A stretch of 35,093 bases of DNA from Flavobacterium sp. (GTDB lineage: Bacteria; Bacteroidota; Bacteroidia; Flavobacteriales; Flavobacteriaceae), in contig NZ_JAIXTJ010000004.1 in the NCBI RefSeq assembly GCF_027483985.1, positions 1-35,093 of the forward strand, given 5' to 3'. This document shows, in pieces, positions 25,797 to 34,800 of this stretch. The stretch's first letter is position 1; each line of letters begins with the position of its first letter. The notes under the pieces are model-generated. The model was not told where the DNA came from and made no database searches. It saw nothing but the letters and a program-made list of their open reading frames with translations. The position numbers were made by a program, and so were the translations under genes.

Positions 25797-25829
25797 TTTC
25801 GCTACTGCCATCGCACTAGGTAAGTTCAG

Positions 25830-25854
25830 TTGGGGAAATCTTCCATTTCCCCAA
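25830..25854. repeat. Inverted repeat E, short hairpin
   Basis: TTGGGGAAA (25830-25838) and TTTCCCCAA (25846-25854) form a perfect 9-bp stem with a 7-nt loop. It is not followed by a T run, so it is not an obvious terminator. Confidence 0.6.
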
Positions 25855-25870
25855 ACCCCATAGGATGCAA

Positions 25871-25944
25871 TTTTTTTCAGAAAGAATGCCACAAAACCTC
25901 CACTCTGATTGACGTTATGCGGTAAGCATTCTTTCTAAAAAAAA
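25871..25944. repeat. Inverted repeat F
   Basis: TTTTTTTCAGAAAGAATGC (25871-25889) is inverted at 25926-25944 with one mismatch, enclosing 36 nt that include GACGTTATGCGG. Confidence 0.65.
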
Positions 25945-26120
25945 CAGCTCAAGTTGAAGTCTTATCCGAATGTTGATTTTTGAATGGAAAGTTAAGGGCA
26001 TACTTGGATTTTTTCTTTGGATAAAAAAACGATTTATTCTTTTTCTCTCAATAGATAGATATTCCGCACTTGTTTGCACCATTAGCCCTATATAAGTCGC
26101 CATTATAGACAAATTGATGC

Positions 26121-26150
26121 AAAACAAAAAACCCTCTCTTTCGAAAGGGT
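26121..26150 (-). terminator. Rho-independent terminator for the 267-aa gene
   Basis: On the minus strand ACCCTTTC-GAAA-GAGAGGGT forms an 8-bp stem (one T-G pair) with a GAAA tetraloop, followed by TTTTTTGTTTT. It lies 44 nt beyond the stop of the minus-strand gene ending at 26194. Confidence 0.9.
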
Positions 26151-26193
26151 AATTGGTTTTAAAGTAGTAAACTTTACAAACTGATGGTCTTTT

Positions 26194-26997
26194 TTAGAAC
26201 ACTTCTTGAATTTTCATTGCATTACCTGCATTAAATAAATAGTAGTTCACTCCTACTTGCTGATAAAATTCAATTCCGATACTACCCAAAACAGAAACAT
26301 TAGTTGTTATCGTTGGAGCACCTGGTAAAGTTGCAACTACATCAATTAAAGAAGTTACAGCATCAACAGGAGTATAAGCGGAATATGAAATGTTTGAAGT
26401 TTCATTTAACAATGGTTCTGCTGGCTCATAAGCTCCAGTTGCAGGATTGAAAACAAAATCCGAGATTACTGATAAAGCATTGATAATTCTGAAATGTGTT
26501 GCACCTGATGGAATATTTAAAAAGTTCAAAGGATTAAATGCCGGAACACTTAAAGTACTTTCGTTTCTGTCTACGTTAGCCGATAAAGTAAACGGAGCAG
26601 AAAAAATGCCATTGAAGGAAATATTTCTATTGAAATCTAAACCTTTTAAATATTGTGGTTGTTGCGAAACCAAAACAGCTCTTTGCCCTCTTGCCTCTGA
26701 ACCATCCTCAATATTTATTTTTTTCATAATAGCAGTTAGTCTTCCTGTAAATTGACTATCTGTCATTTGTTTCATTAAAGCAGACAAACCAATTCTCACT
26801 GATTTACCAGCATTAGCACAAGCTGCAAACTCGGACATATTTTCACGAGTACGAATAAAGCCTGGTGCAGTTTTTACTTGCTCGGCAGTTGGACCACCTT
26901 TTAGACCTGCAAAGTAACCTTCATTACCTTTAATTTTGAAGTGACGAACTTCTCCTAACGTCCCAACATATTTAATATGTCCTTTTTGTTTTGCCAT
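26194..26997 (-). CDS. Conserved Bacteroidota protein of unknown function (267 aa)
   Basis: The N-terminus MAKQKGHIKYVGTLGEVRHF with TAPGFIRTRENMSEFAACANAGKSVRIGLS (~43-72) resembles a family I have seen repeatedly in Bacteroidota genomes and mobile regions without any assigned function. The N-terminal third is basic and helical. The C-terminal part is beta-rich and hydrophobic (SVLGSIGIEFYQQVGVNYYLFNAGNAMKIQEVF). There is no signal peptide. It is monocistronic, ends in a clear terminator, and is divergent from the SNase gene at 27087. The role is unknown; a structural or nucleoid-type role is only a guess. Confidence 0.8.
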   Translation of the reverse strand: MAKQKGHIKYVGTLGEVRHFKIKGNEGYFAGLKGGPTAEQVKTAPGFIRTRENMSEFAACANAGKSVRIGLSALMKQMTDSQFTGRLTAIMKKINIEDGSEARGQRAVLVSQQPQYLKGLDFNRNISFNGIFSAPFTLSANVDRNESTLSVPAFNPLNFLNIPSGATHFRIINALSVISDFVFNPATGAYEPAEPLLNETSNISYSAYTPVDAVTSLIDVVATLPGAPTITTNVSVLGSIGIEFYQQVGVNYYLFNAGNAMKIQEVF

Positions 26998-27086
26998 TTG
27001 TTGTGTGTTTTAGCAATTATACAATATTTTTTATTAAATTTACATCATAATCAACTGATAAACAACAACTTAAATAAAGCAATATA

Positions 27087-27578
27087 ATGCAATTAAACGC
27101 TAAAGAAACCACCATTACAAAAAGTCTGCTCAAAATTGTAAAATTTGTTGATGGAGATGGAATAATTTTGGAAGATATTGTATCAAAAAAAGAATTTGAA
27201 GTTCGTTTATATGGCATTGATGCACCAGAAATAAACTACTGCAACAAGATAAAAAAAGACGAAATAGAATTACAAGTTCCAGCTGCTTTACTAATCAAAC
27301 TTGGTTATTTATCATTTAACTTTTTAAAAGATCAAGTTAATTTGGGTGATGTTTGCACATTAGTACAGGAACAAAATAATTTAGTTGATAAATACGGAAG
27401 ACTTTTAGGCTATCTAATTCTAAATGATGGTAGAGTTTTAAACGAAATAATGATTAAAGAAGGCTATGCAAAGCCATATAATGACGTATTTTGTGAAATG
27501 CTACCAATGTATCAAGAATGGAATTTACAAGCTAAAAACAGTTCAAAAGGATTATATTCGATAGTAAACAAATTTTAA
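27087..27578 (+). CDS. SNase-family (thermonuclease-like) nuclease without signal peptide
   Basis: The 163-aa protein has the staphylococcal-nuclease fold signatures: VDGDGIIL (21-28) with calcium-site aspartates, RLYGIDAPE (40-48) giving R40 and E48 as counterparts of nuclease R35 and E43, and DKYGRLLGYL (101-110) with R105 in the R87 position. ITINDGRVLNEIMIKEGYA-type sequence (~111-128) completes the OB fold. All catalytic residues appear present. Unlike most SNases it has no signal peptide, so it would act in the cytoplasm. It is the last gene of the island before the right junction and is divergent from the 267-aa gene. It could be defensive or involved in element DNA processing. Confidence 0.88.
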   Translation: MQLNAKETTITKSLLKIVKFVDGDGIILEDIVSKKEFEVRLYGIDAPEINYCNKIKKDEIELQVPAALLIKLGYLSFNFLKDQVNLGDVCTLVQEQNNLVDKYGRLLGYLILNDGRVLNEIMIKEGYAKPYNDVFCEMLPMYQEWNLQAKNSSKGLYSIVNKF

Positions 27579-27635
27579 ATATTTTGTCTATATTTGTCTT
27601 GTATTTATTGATGTTCAGACCATTTTGATGGCTAT

Positions 27636-27644
27636 TTGTTGCCC
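27636..27644 (+). repeat. Right-end copy of TTGTTGCCC
   Basis: TTGTTGCCC, extended upstream as ATTTGTTGCCC identical to the 7443-7453 copy, lies 41 nt inside the right junction. It is the same orientation as the three left-end copies and is a candidate integrase arm site. Confidence 0.5.
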
Positions 27645-27684
27645 AATCTTCGACAACTATTGTAAATACTAAAACCTTCAAATA

Positions 27685-27700
27685 TTGTATCGGCAAATAG
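27685..27700 (+). other. attR: displaced mnmE 3' end at the right junction
   Basis: TTGTATCGG (27685-27693) repeats the left core. From 27686 the sequence reads TGT ATC GGC AAA TAG, i.e. C-I-G-K-stop, the conserved end of MnmE with synonymous differences from the copy at 7365-7379. No upstream gene reads into it. It is best explained as the original mnmE 3' end left behind when the island inserted. Confidence 0.72.
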
Positions 27701-27724
27701 TAAGTCCAATAAAAATCTCTTTTT

Positions 27725-28183
27725 TTAAGATCTTGGCTTATTGATTCCTCTATCATAAAGAACGATGCTACCAGCAACCGAAACATTTAAACTTTTTTGT
27801 GATTTAAACTTTACTACGAAATGACATTTTTCGATAGCTTGTTTACTTAAGCCGTTATCTTCAGCACCTAATAAATAAACACATCTTCTTGGATGATGAA
27901 ACGTTTCCAAGTCTTCGGCATTATCATCAAGTTCGACACCAACAAGTCGGGCACCTTTTGGTAAGTTTTTGAAGAAGTCTTCGAAATCTTCGTAATGAAA
28001 ATAGGGCATTGATTTCACTGCGTTGTGCGTATCAGAAGCTTGTTTGGCATACCTATTTCCGATTGTAAAAATAAAACTTGCCCCTAAATTTTGAGCGGAA
28101 CGCCACAATACACCTAAGTTTTCAGGAGTTTTTCCGTTTTGGATTCCTATTCCAAAAAATTCGTTTATGAAATTATCATTCAT
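27725..28183 (-). CDS. TrmH/SpoU-family RNA 2'-O-methyltransferase
   Basis: The 152-aa protein has the three SpoU motifs: NGKTPENLGVLWRSAQNLGA (~17-36), YLLGAEDNGLS (~109-119) and SLNVSVAGSIVLYDRG (~134-149), which together make the trefoil-knot SAM and RNA site. It consists of the catalytic domain only, at the short end for the family. It is convergent with the island's right end and was probably the original downstream neighbour of mnmE. The exact rRNA or tRNA target is not predictable. Confidence 0.92.
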   Translation of the reverse strand: MNDNFINEFFGIGIQNGKTPENLGVLWRSAQNLGASFIFTIGNRYAKQASDTHNAVKSMPYFHYEDFEDFFKNLPKGARLVGVELDDNAEDLETFHHPRRCVYLLGAEDNGLSKQAIEKCHFVVKFKSQKSLNVSVAGSIVLYDRGINKPRS

Positions 28184-28225
28184 ATTTTAAGCCTACCTTT
28201 AATTTTCTTTGAAGTTTATCAAAAA

Positions 28226-30190
28226 TTACTGTACTACGATTTTCTTAATTATCGTTTTAGAATCAGAAGTTATTTTTGCAATATAAATTCCGCTAGCCCA
28301 ATTGGTTAGAATTTGACTAGTACCAGTAAATTTTGAATCCACTATTTTAGAGCCAACATTATTGTAAACTTCAATGGTATATTCCTGTTCAATACCTGAA
28401 ATTGTTACAAAACCTTTGCTGGGATTTGGATATAGCAGCACTTGACTATCTTCAAAACTTGCATTTGAAAGCGTTGAAAACCATTGTTGCCCAGTGTTTC
28501 CGCCCCAAATATAATCGGCTAAATTAGGATAATCAATAAATGGATTTCTATTTACTTGCCACGTGTAGATGTAATTATTTCTATTCATTTCAAAATCATC
28601 TCTAGGATCTAAGGTGTTCCAGTTTAACAAAGTTGCTAAATCACCCAATTGACCTACTGTTGTATCAGCAATATCGCCATTTACTACACTAAGCTGGTTG
28701 TATCTTATTGCCATATAAAAAACAGAACGAGCGACATCACCCTTCCAAGAATTTTGATTTCCGCTAGGTCCATTGTAACCTGTCAAACCATAATCTTTAT
28801 TATTTCTGATACTGTTTTCAGGTCCATCTTCTGCACGAATATGGTGTGCATCGGCGTGACCTGCTAGAATATCATTTGCATTTGTTGGTAACCAAACATT
28901 TATTCCATCGGCAAGTTCAGAAGTACCATCGGTAAAGCCACCACGAGACTGCGGATAAATATGTTCTCTATTCCATTTACCAGCGTTGTTACTTGAAGTT
29001 TGAAAATCAAATTTGGCTTTGGGTACTTCTTTGTACATCAACCACACTTGATTGCTATTCAATGGATTTTGATCTGCTGTTTTTAAAATATCAGTAATAT
29101 CGCCATAGCTATGTGCTCGCACCATATTGGGATTAGCAATAATATCTTGTAATCCTTGTTTTAAAGCCGCTCCAGCAAGTCCTTCAAGAGTAGCATAATA
29201 ACCGGCTGGTGCTGTACTTGAGACATTACCGAAAGTCGGATTTAGTGGTGTTCCAAAAGGCAAGGTATAAAAATCATTGTCAATAATTCTAACTTCGATT
29301 TCATCGTTCAATCTATTGTATTGTGCCGGAAGCGTTCCGAATTTTACTTTAGCTAATTCATCGCCTTCATCCAATGCATCATTAACAAGTGTAATTGTTG
29401 TTACAAAACTATTAGAACCTGTTGGAATGAAAACCGAAGTGTTGCCTGTGAAATCTGCTGTAATAAACGAACCATTATCTAAAGTGAAAGAAAAATTCAA
29501 ATCGGATGTTACATTGGTTTGTGTGGTAAAAGTTACATTAAACGTTCCAACTTCAGTGGTACTATTTGTTGAAACTGCGATTGTAATTCCGTTATAAATG
29601 AAACCACTTCCATCATTGTTTGCTCCAGGTGTTGGTGTTTTACTTTCGTACGTACCGTCATTTTTTCTTTGAATTGAATTAACAGTACTTCCGCCAACGC
29701 CACTGCTTTCGTTTAATTGGGTTGTAACTCCTAAAATAGACATTAAACTTGTTGCATCAGGATCATTTGTCCCGTAAACGATTGCGCTAACCAAATTGGT
29801 AGCTGTGGCCAATGTATTATTAGGAAAATCGGAAGAACTACCTAAATAAAGTGCTACACCATCAGGACCATTTTGAAAAATACTTTCGGGTAAAAACTTA
29901 TCAGGAACTGGAGACACTAATTGATTCCCAACCACAAAAATACCATTGATATCAGTTGCGAAACCATCTAAATCAATTACGTAATAGCTCAAATTAATTT
30001 GTGATCCAGTGCCATTGTATAATACTAAAACATAGCCATCGAGCGCAAAAAAAGGAGTTGCCGATTTTAATTCGATGAATTCTTTATCATCAGTGCTTGG
30101 TGTGTCGCAGTCGAGCTCGTTGATAACAATTTGAGCATAAGAAGTAGCAGCAAACAAGAAGGCAACTACTAAAAGTATTTTTTTAATCAT
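28226..30190 (-). CDS. Secreted endonuclease I with lamin-tail domain and T9SS sorting tail
   Basis: I start at the MIKKILLVV methionine, three residues inside the longest frame, giving 654 aa with a signal peptide ending around YAQ. Domains in order: lamin-tail-like IVINELDCDTPSTDDKEFIEL (~21-41), a beta-sandwich linker resembling Calx-beta (~205-310), then endonuclease I (~330-560) with KWNREHIYPQSRGGF, and GHADAHHIRAEDG carrying the catalytic histidines. The C-terminal ~70 residues (LLYPNPSKGFVTISG ... IYIAKITSD ... KIVVQ) are a type A type IX secretion signal. The product should be an extracellular or cell-surface nuclease, probably for nutrient DNA or RNA. Confidence 0.9.
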   Translation of the reverse strand: MIKKILLVVAFLFAATSYAQIVINELDCDTPSTDDKEFIELKSATPFFALDGYVLVLYNGTGSQINLSYYVIDLDGFATDINGIFVVGNQLVSPVPDKFLPESIFQNGPDGVALYLGSSSDFPNNTLATATNLVSAIVYGTNDPDATSLMSILGVTTQLNESSGVGGSTVNSIQRKNDGTYESKTPTPGANNDGSGFIYNGITIAVSTNSTTEVGTFNVTFTTQTNVTSDLNFSFTLDNGSFITADFTGNTSVFIPTGSNSFVTTITLVNDALDEGDELAKVKFGTLPAQYNRLNDEIEVRIIDNDFYTLPFGTPLNPTFGNVSSTAPAGYYATLEGLAGAALKQGLQDIIANPNMVRAHSYGDITDILKTADQNPLNSNQVWLMYKEVPKAKFDFQTSSNNAGKWNREHIYPQSRGGFTDGTSELADGINVWLPTNANDILAGHADAHHIRAEDGPENSIRNNKDYGLTGYNGPSGNQNSWKGDVARSVFYMAIRYNQLSVVNGDIADTTVGQLGDLATLLNWNTLDPRDDFEMNRNNYIYTWQVNRNPFIDYPNLADYIWGGNTGQQWFSTLSNASFEDSQVLLYPNPSKGFVTISGIEQEYTIEVYNNVGSKIVDSKFTGTSQILTNWASGIYIAKITSDSKTIIKKIVVQ

Positions 30191-30316
30191 CAGGCACAAG
30201 TTTTAAATACAAAATTACTATTTAAATCTTCAAACTATGTTAATTGATTAATAAAAAGCAAAAAAAGCATTTCTAAAACATATTATAAAAATGAGGGAAA
30301 CTATTTTTATTTTAAA

Positions 30317-30324
30317 TACTTTTG
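30317..30324 (+). promoter_or_regulatory. Bacteroidota -7 promoter box for the TlpA-like gene
   Basis: TACTTTTG matches TAnnTTTG and lies 26 nt before the ATG at 30351. It lies downstream of the ATG at 30291, which argues that the real start is 30351. Confidence 0.55.
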
Positions 30325-30350
30325 CAAAAAATTTTAATTTAAAATATAAA

Positions 30351-31505
30351 ATGAAAAAAATAGTTTTTTTAATTGCCTTATCACTGACAATATTAAGTTG
30401 TAGTAAAGTAAAAAAAGGAGAATTCTTAATTACTGGAGAAGCTAAGGGCTTGCCTAATGGTAAAATGATTTCTTTGAAGACTCAGAACGATATGGGTATT
30501 GTATTGAATGTTGATTCTGTTAAAGTTCAAGACGGTAAATTTGAATTTAAAGGAAAAGTAAAAGAACCTAGCATGTTTGCTCTATACATTAAAGACATAC
30601 AACAACCCGTACCTTTCATTATGGAGAGTGGTGAGATTGTAGTTAAAGTTGATAAAGACAGTATTTGGAAATCAAAAATTAGCGGAACCGATAGTAATGA
30701 TTCTTTTCAAGAATTCAACGATAAAAGCAATAGCATTCAAAAAAGATTGGTTGAATATCAAAACAAGAACATCCAAAAGTTGATGGAAGCGCAACAAAAG
30801 AAAGACAATATGGCTATTGAGAGTTTGAAAAGTGGCTATGTTAAAATTCAAAAAGAGTTGGATGACTATATGAATGTTTATCCAGAACAAAATACAAATT
30901 CTTATATTTCCTTGTTATTGGTTGAACGTTTATTTAATTCACAAGACTTTGATTTCAAAAAAGTAAAGAAAACTTTTGAAAATTTAGATGTTGAATTGAA
31001 GAATACGGTTAAAGGAAAAGCCATTGCAACCAAATTGAAAGCAATCGAAAAGAATATGAAAAATCCAGCTGCTGCTGAAAAACTTAACACATTAAATTTG
31101 GCTCCAGAATTTTCTGCAAAAAATCCAGAAGGAAAAACTATTACGCTAAAAGAATCGTTGGGTAAAGTAACTATCATCGATTTTTGGGCTTCTTGGTGTG
31201 CACCTTGTAGAAAAGAAAATCCGAATGTGGTTGCTTTGTATAATGAATTTCATTCTAAAGGTTTAAACATCATCGGTGTATCGTTAGACGATGACGCTGC
31301 AAAATGGAAAGAAGCCATCGCAAAAGATAAATTAACTTGGAATCAAGTATCTAACTTAAAAGGTTTTGAAGATCCTATTGCAAAGATGTATGACATTCAA
31401 CAAATACCAACTACTTTCATTTTGAATTCAAAAGGAAATATTGTTGCAAAAGACTTGAGAGGTGCCGAATTGAAAGCTAAAGTACAAGAACTTTTGGCTC
31501 AGTAA
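30351..31505 (+). CDS. TlpA-like thioredoxin-fold lipoprotein with DUF4369 domain
   Basis: The start at 30351 gives 384 aa with a lipoprotein signal (MKKIVFLIALSLTILSCSK, lipobox LSC). The longer frame from 30291 would place the signal internally and cross the promoter. The N-terminal ~100 residues after the anchor resemble DUF4369 (GEFLITGEAKGLPNGKMISL). A coiled-coil linker follows (~120-200). The C-terminal thioredoxin/AhpC-TSA domain has the redox CAPC (283-286) in DFWASWCAPCRKENP and the cis-proline loop QQIPTTF. It is a periplasmic or outer-membrane-anchored disulfide reductase. A terminator follows. Confidence 0.9.
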   Translation: MKKIVFLIALSLTILSCSKVKKGEFLITGEAKGLPNGKMISLKTQNDMGIVLNVDSVKVQDGKFEFKGKVKEPSMFALYIKDIQQPVPFIMESGEIVVKVDKDSIWKSKISGTDSNDSFQEFNDKSNSIQKRLVEYQNKNIQKLMEAQQKKDNMAIESLKSGYVKIQKELDDYMNVYPEQNTNSYISLLLVERLFNSQDFDFKKVKKTFENLDVELKNTVKGKAIATKLKAIEKNMKNPAAAEKLNTLNLAPEFSAKNPEGKTITLKESLGKVTIIDFWASWCAPCRKENPNVVALYNEFHSKGLNIIGVSLDDDAAKWKEAIAKDKLTWNQVSNLKGFEDPIAKMYDIQQIPTTFILNSKGNIVAKDLRGAELKAKVQELLAQ

Positions 31506-31526
31506 TTCGTTAACTTTCCTGTAAAA

Positions 31527-31557
31527 TAAAAAAATCTCCATGTGGAGATTTTTTTAT
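31527..31557 (+). terminator. Rho-independent terminator after the TlpA-like gene
   Basis: AATCTCCA (31533-31540) and TGGAGATT (31543-31550) form a stem followed by a T run. The A-run before it makes it potentially bidirectional. Confidence 0.85.
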
Positions 31558-31610
31558 TTTATTCATTACCAAAAGATTAAAAAATAAGATAAAATTATTT
31601 AAAAAATATA

Positions 31611-31641
31611 TTTGGAAAGTTTAAAAGTGTTCCTATATTTG
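31611..31641 (+). promoter_or_regulatory. Textbook Bacteroidota promoter for tRNA-Tyr
   Basis: TTTG (31611-31614) and TATATTTG (31634-31641) with 19 nt between match -33 TTTG and -7 TAnnTTTG. The tRNA begins 18 nt after the -7 box. Confidence 0.85.
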
Positions 31642-31659
31642 CATCCTAGTTAAGCGAAT

Positions 31660-31741
<82 letters not shown>

Positions 31742-31749
31742 CAAAATAA

Positions 31750-31780
31750 AAATCTCAAGAGTTTCTTGGGATTTTTTTTG
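31750..31780 (+). terminator. Rho-independent terminator after tRNA-Tyr
   Basis: AAATCTCAAG (31750-31759) and CTTGGGATTT (31765-31774) form a 10-bp stem with one T-G pair and a 5-nt loop, followed by T residues. Confidence 0.85.
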
Positions 31781-31833
31781 TTTTATGCTGTGATAATTTA
31801 CTTGTAATCAACTTTCAGTACAATTAAAATCAT

Positions 31834-31841
31834 TATTTTTG
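31834..31841 (+). promoter_or_regulatory. Bacteroidota -7 box for the surface-protein gene
   Basis: TATTTTTG fits TAnnTTTG and lies 19 nt before the ATG at 31861. A clear -33 element is not visible. Confidence 0.45.
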
Positions 31842-31860
31842 CTTCAAAATTTATCACAAA

Positions 31861-34800
31861 ATGATGTTTAAAAATTCTACAAAGTATATTTACGTATTTC
31901 TTTTTACAGTCGTATCACTTTTAAAACCAAATCAAAGTTTTTCTCAATGCTTTGAAATTGAAAGTATTTTAGTAGACGCTTGTTCTCCCAACAACCCCAC
32001 AAATGAGGAAGGATTTAACGAAATGGTTAGATTCAGGGTTGGAGCGGCCAACATCAATGTTAGCAATTTAAATGTAACTTGGCCTAATAATCCGTGGCTT
32101 GGCTTAGTTCAAAATGCAACGACAGCTTCTAAAGTTGCTGCTTTAAATGCCAGTATTACGGCAGCTGGTAATTGTGGTCAAATACTTGAGCCTACTGGTG
32201 GTGTTTTACCGGCTAATGCAACAGTAATTTTAGTATCAAGTTATAATATTAATACTGCATTTAATTCCTTCGGAGCTTTAACTACCACCATTTATATGAT
32301 TTTTCAAGATAATGGTGCTAATATTGGAGGACATTTTGCAAATTATAATGTCATTCCTGGTGTTAGAACCCTTACCATGTCCTTCGGAGCTTGTTCTGAT
32401 ACTGTATCTTATGAGCGCAGTCAATTAATTAATTCATCAGGGACTTCTGGAGGAACCACTGCAGATAACGACGGAGCAACTGTAAATTTTACTCCAGCAG
32501 GTGTTGCTAGTTATGCAAACACAGGATGTAGTGCACCAATTCCACCCTTTTTTACTAATGCTGGACCTACAATCACGGCGTGTAAAGGATCTACAATAAA
32601 TTTGAATGGAACTGCACAAGGACATGTAAGTACACTTTGGTCTGCACCTGTAGGAACTTTTTCGAATGCCTCAAATTTGGTTACCAGTTATACTATACCA
32701 GCCAATACGCCCGGAACTAGTGTTGTTTTGACACTTACTGGAACCAACGTTTGTAGTTTAACAAGAAGTTCTACCCTAACCATTAATTTTACAACCGTTG
32801 CAACTCCAACGGTAACTAGTCCGGTAAATTATTGTCAAAATGCATCAGCGATTCCGCTTACGGCTGTTCCCTCTGCAGGAGGAATTTTGAATTGGTATGG
32901 AACTAATGCTACAGGAGGAACTGCTTCTTTGGTTGCACCTACTCCATCGACTACCACTTTGGGTACGACTACCTATTATGTGAGCCAAACCGTTGCTGGA
33001 TGTGAGAGTGATAGAGTTCCTATTAATGTGGTTATTGCTAATACAGGTCCATCTTTAAATTTATTTTGCGATTTTGCAAGTCCCAATACCACACCAACGT
33101 CTTTGAATTTTGATTTTAGCAATGTTGGTCAAACCAATTTTACCTATTCTTATTCTATTGCTGGCGGTGCGCCAATAACAGGAACTTGGGTAGCACCTTC
33201 AAATTTTACAGTTACAGGATTAGCTCCGGGTACTTCAGTAACTTTTACATTGACAGCCAATGGAGTTTCATGTGTTTCTCCAATGACTACTACTTGTAAT
33301 ACAGCATGTCCATCAATAACTGCACCCAATTTTGCAGCCATTCCGCCAATTTGTATCGGTGCTGCAGTTCCAACTTTAGCAACTACTTCGCCCAATGGAA
33401 TTAGTGGTACTTGGAGTCCTTCAACCATAAGTAATACTACAAGTGGAACGTATACTTTTACTCCGAATTCTACCCTTTTCCCTTGTGCGTCTAATCAAGT
33501 TTTAAATGTAAGTGTTGTCAATCCGGTTACTCCGACATTTAATCCAATTACACCTATTTGTTTTGGCACCGCTGCTCCTACTTTACCAACAACATCTACC
33601 AATGGAATTACAGGTTCGTGGTCGCCGGCGGTAAGTAATACTTCAAGTGGAACCTACACGTTTACACCAAATACTGGACAATGTGCTACAACCACTACTT
33701 TGAATGTAACTGTTAATCCGTTAATTGTTCCAACATTCAATGCTGTTCCAACGGTATGTTCGGGTGCTACCATTAGTCCTTTACCAACAACTTCTACTAA
33801 TGGTGTTACTGGTACGTGGTCACCTGCACTTGATAACACAGCAACAACTACTTATACTTTTACACCTATTAACAATCAATGTGCTTCTACTGCAACACTG
33901 ACCATAAATGTTACTACGGCTGTAACTCCAACATTTAATCCGGTTGCTACGATTTGTTCTGGTGGAACTTTGAGTGCCCTTCCAACCACATCTAACAATG
34001 GAATTACAGGAAGCTGGACACCAGCCTTAAATAACACTGCAACAACAACCTATACCTTTACACCTGCTACAGGACAATGCGCAACGACGGCCACACTTAC
34101 TATAAATGTGACCCCGAATATAACACCAACCTTTGCTGCTGTTGGTCCAATTTGTGATGGTGATGCCTTGACTCCGTTACCGACTACTTCGCTAAATGGC
34201 ATAACAGGAAGTTGGTCACCAGCTTTGAATAACACTACTACAACTACATATACTTTTGTTCCGACAGCTGGTCAATGTGCTACAAATCAGACATTAACTA
34301 TTACCGTAAATCCAAAAACAACGCCTACTTTTAATCAAGTAGCTCCGGTTTGTAGTGGCACACCAATTGCACCATTACCAACAACATCAACCAACGGGAT
34401 AACAGGAACTTGGTCACCTGCATTAAATAATACAGCTACAACGACCTATACTTTTACGCCAAATGTCAACCAGTGTGCTAACAGTACTACAATGACAATA
34501 ACCATTATTACGACACCTACAACGCCAACTTTTAACTTTCCAACGACAATATGTTCAGGTTCTTCAATAAGTCCTTTACCGGTACTTTCACAAAATGGAA
34601 TTTCAGGATCTTGGTCGCCTGCCTTGAATAATACAACCACCACCACGTATACTTTCACACCAAATCCGGGACAATGTGCAGGACCAACTTCAGTACAAAT
34701 CACTGTAATTGGAAGTCCAACGATTACCTCTCCGAGTAATTATGTAGTATGTGATGAGAACAATGATGGCGAGAGTTGTTTGTTTGTTTTGTCTACAAAA

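Larger units (their letters stand above)
25006..26193. other. Gene-free tract packed with long inverted repeats
   Basis: About 1.2 kb without a credible gene. Open frames at 25378-25689 (+) and on the minus strand at 25058-25294, 25200-25412 and 25500-25700 overlap one another and are spanned by the inverted repeats, so I do not call them. The tract holds at least six inverted-repeat units (25036-25172, 25383-25575, 25615-25704, 25717-25796, 25830-25854 and 25871-25944), and two direct copies of a CTGCCAnCGCACTAGG motif. The rest (about 25950-26120) shows nothing I can identify. Confidence 0.7.
7364..27693. mobile_element. Integrated genomic island at the mnmE 3' end (~20.3 kb), carrying defence cargo
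   Basis: The bounds are the 9-bp identical cores within duplicated mnmE C-I-G-K-stop codons. The left end has excisionase-like and tyrosine integrase genes plus repeated TTGTTGCCC motifs, one of which also occurs near the right end. Integration and replication-type genes come first, then hsdR-hsdS-prrC-hsdM, a prokaryotic Argonaute, DUF6934-type and HTH genes, a gene-free inverted-repeat tract and an SNase. No relaxase, conjugation, capsid or terminase genes are recognisable, so it would have to be mobilised by helpers or be an immobile island. Flanking genes (mnmE, trmH) are ordinary chromosomal genes. Confidence 0.75.

Noticed and set aside
25030..25950. CRISPR array
   Set aside because: Repeats are inverted, few and unequally spaced; there are no regular direct repeats with spacers and no cas genes.
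30291..30350. Upstream ATG extending the TlpA-like lipoprotein by 20 residues
   Set aside because: It would bury the lipoprotein signal peptide and lies upstream of the -7 promoter box at 30317.
32437..34703. Several 61-92 aa minus-strand frames in the surface-protein gene
   Set aside because: They are shadows of the 198-bp coding repeats: the same antisense frame recurs with the repeat period.
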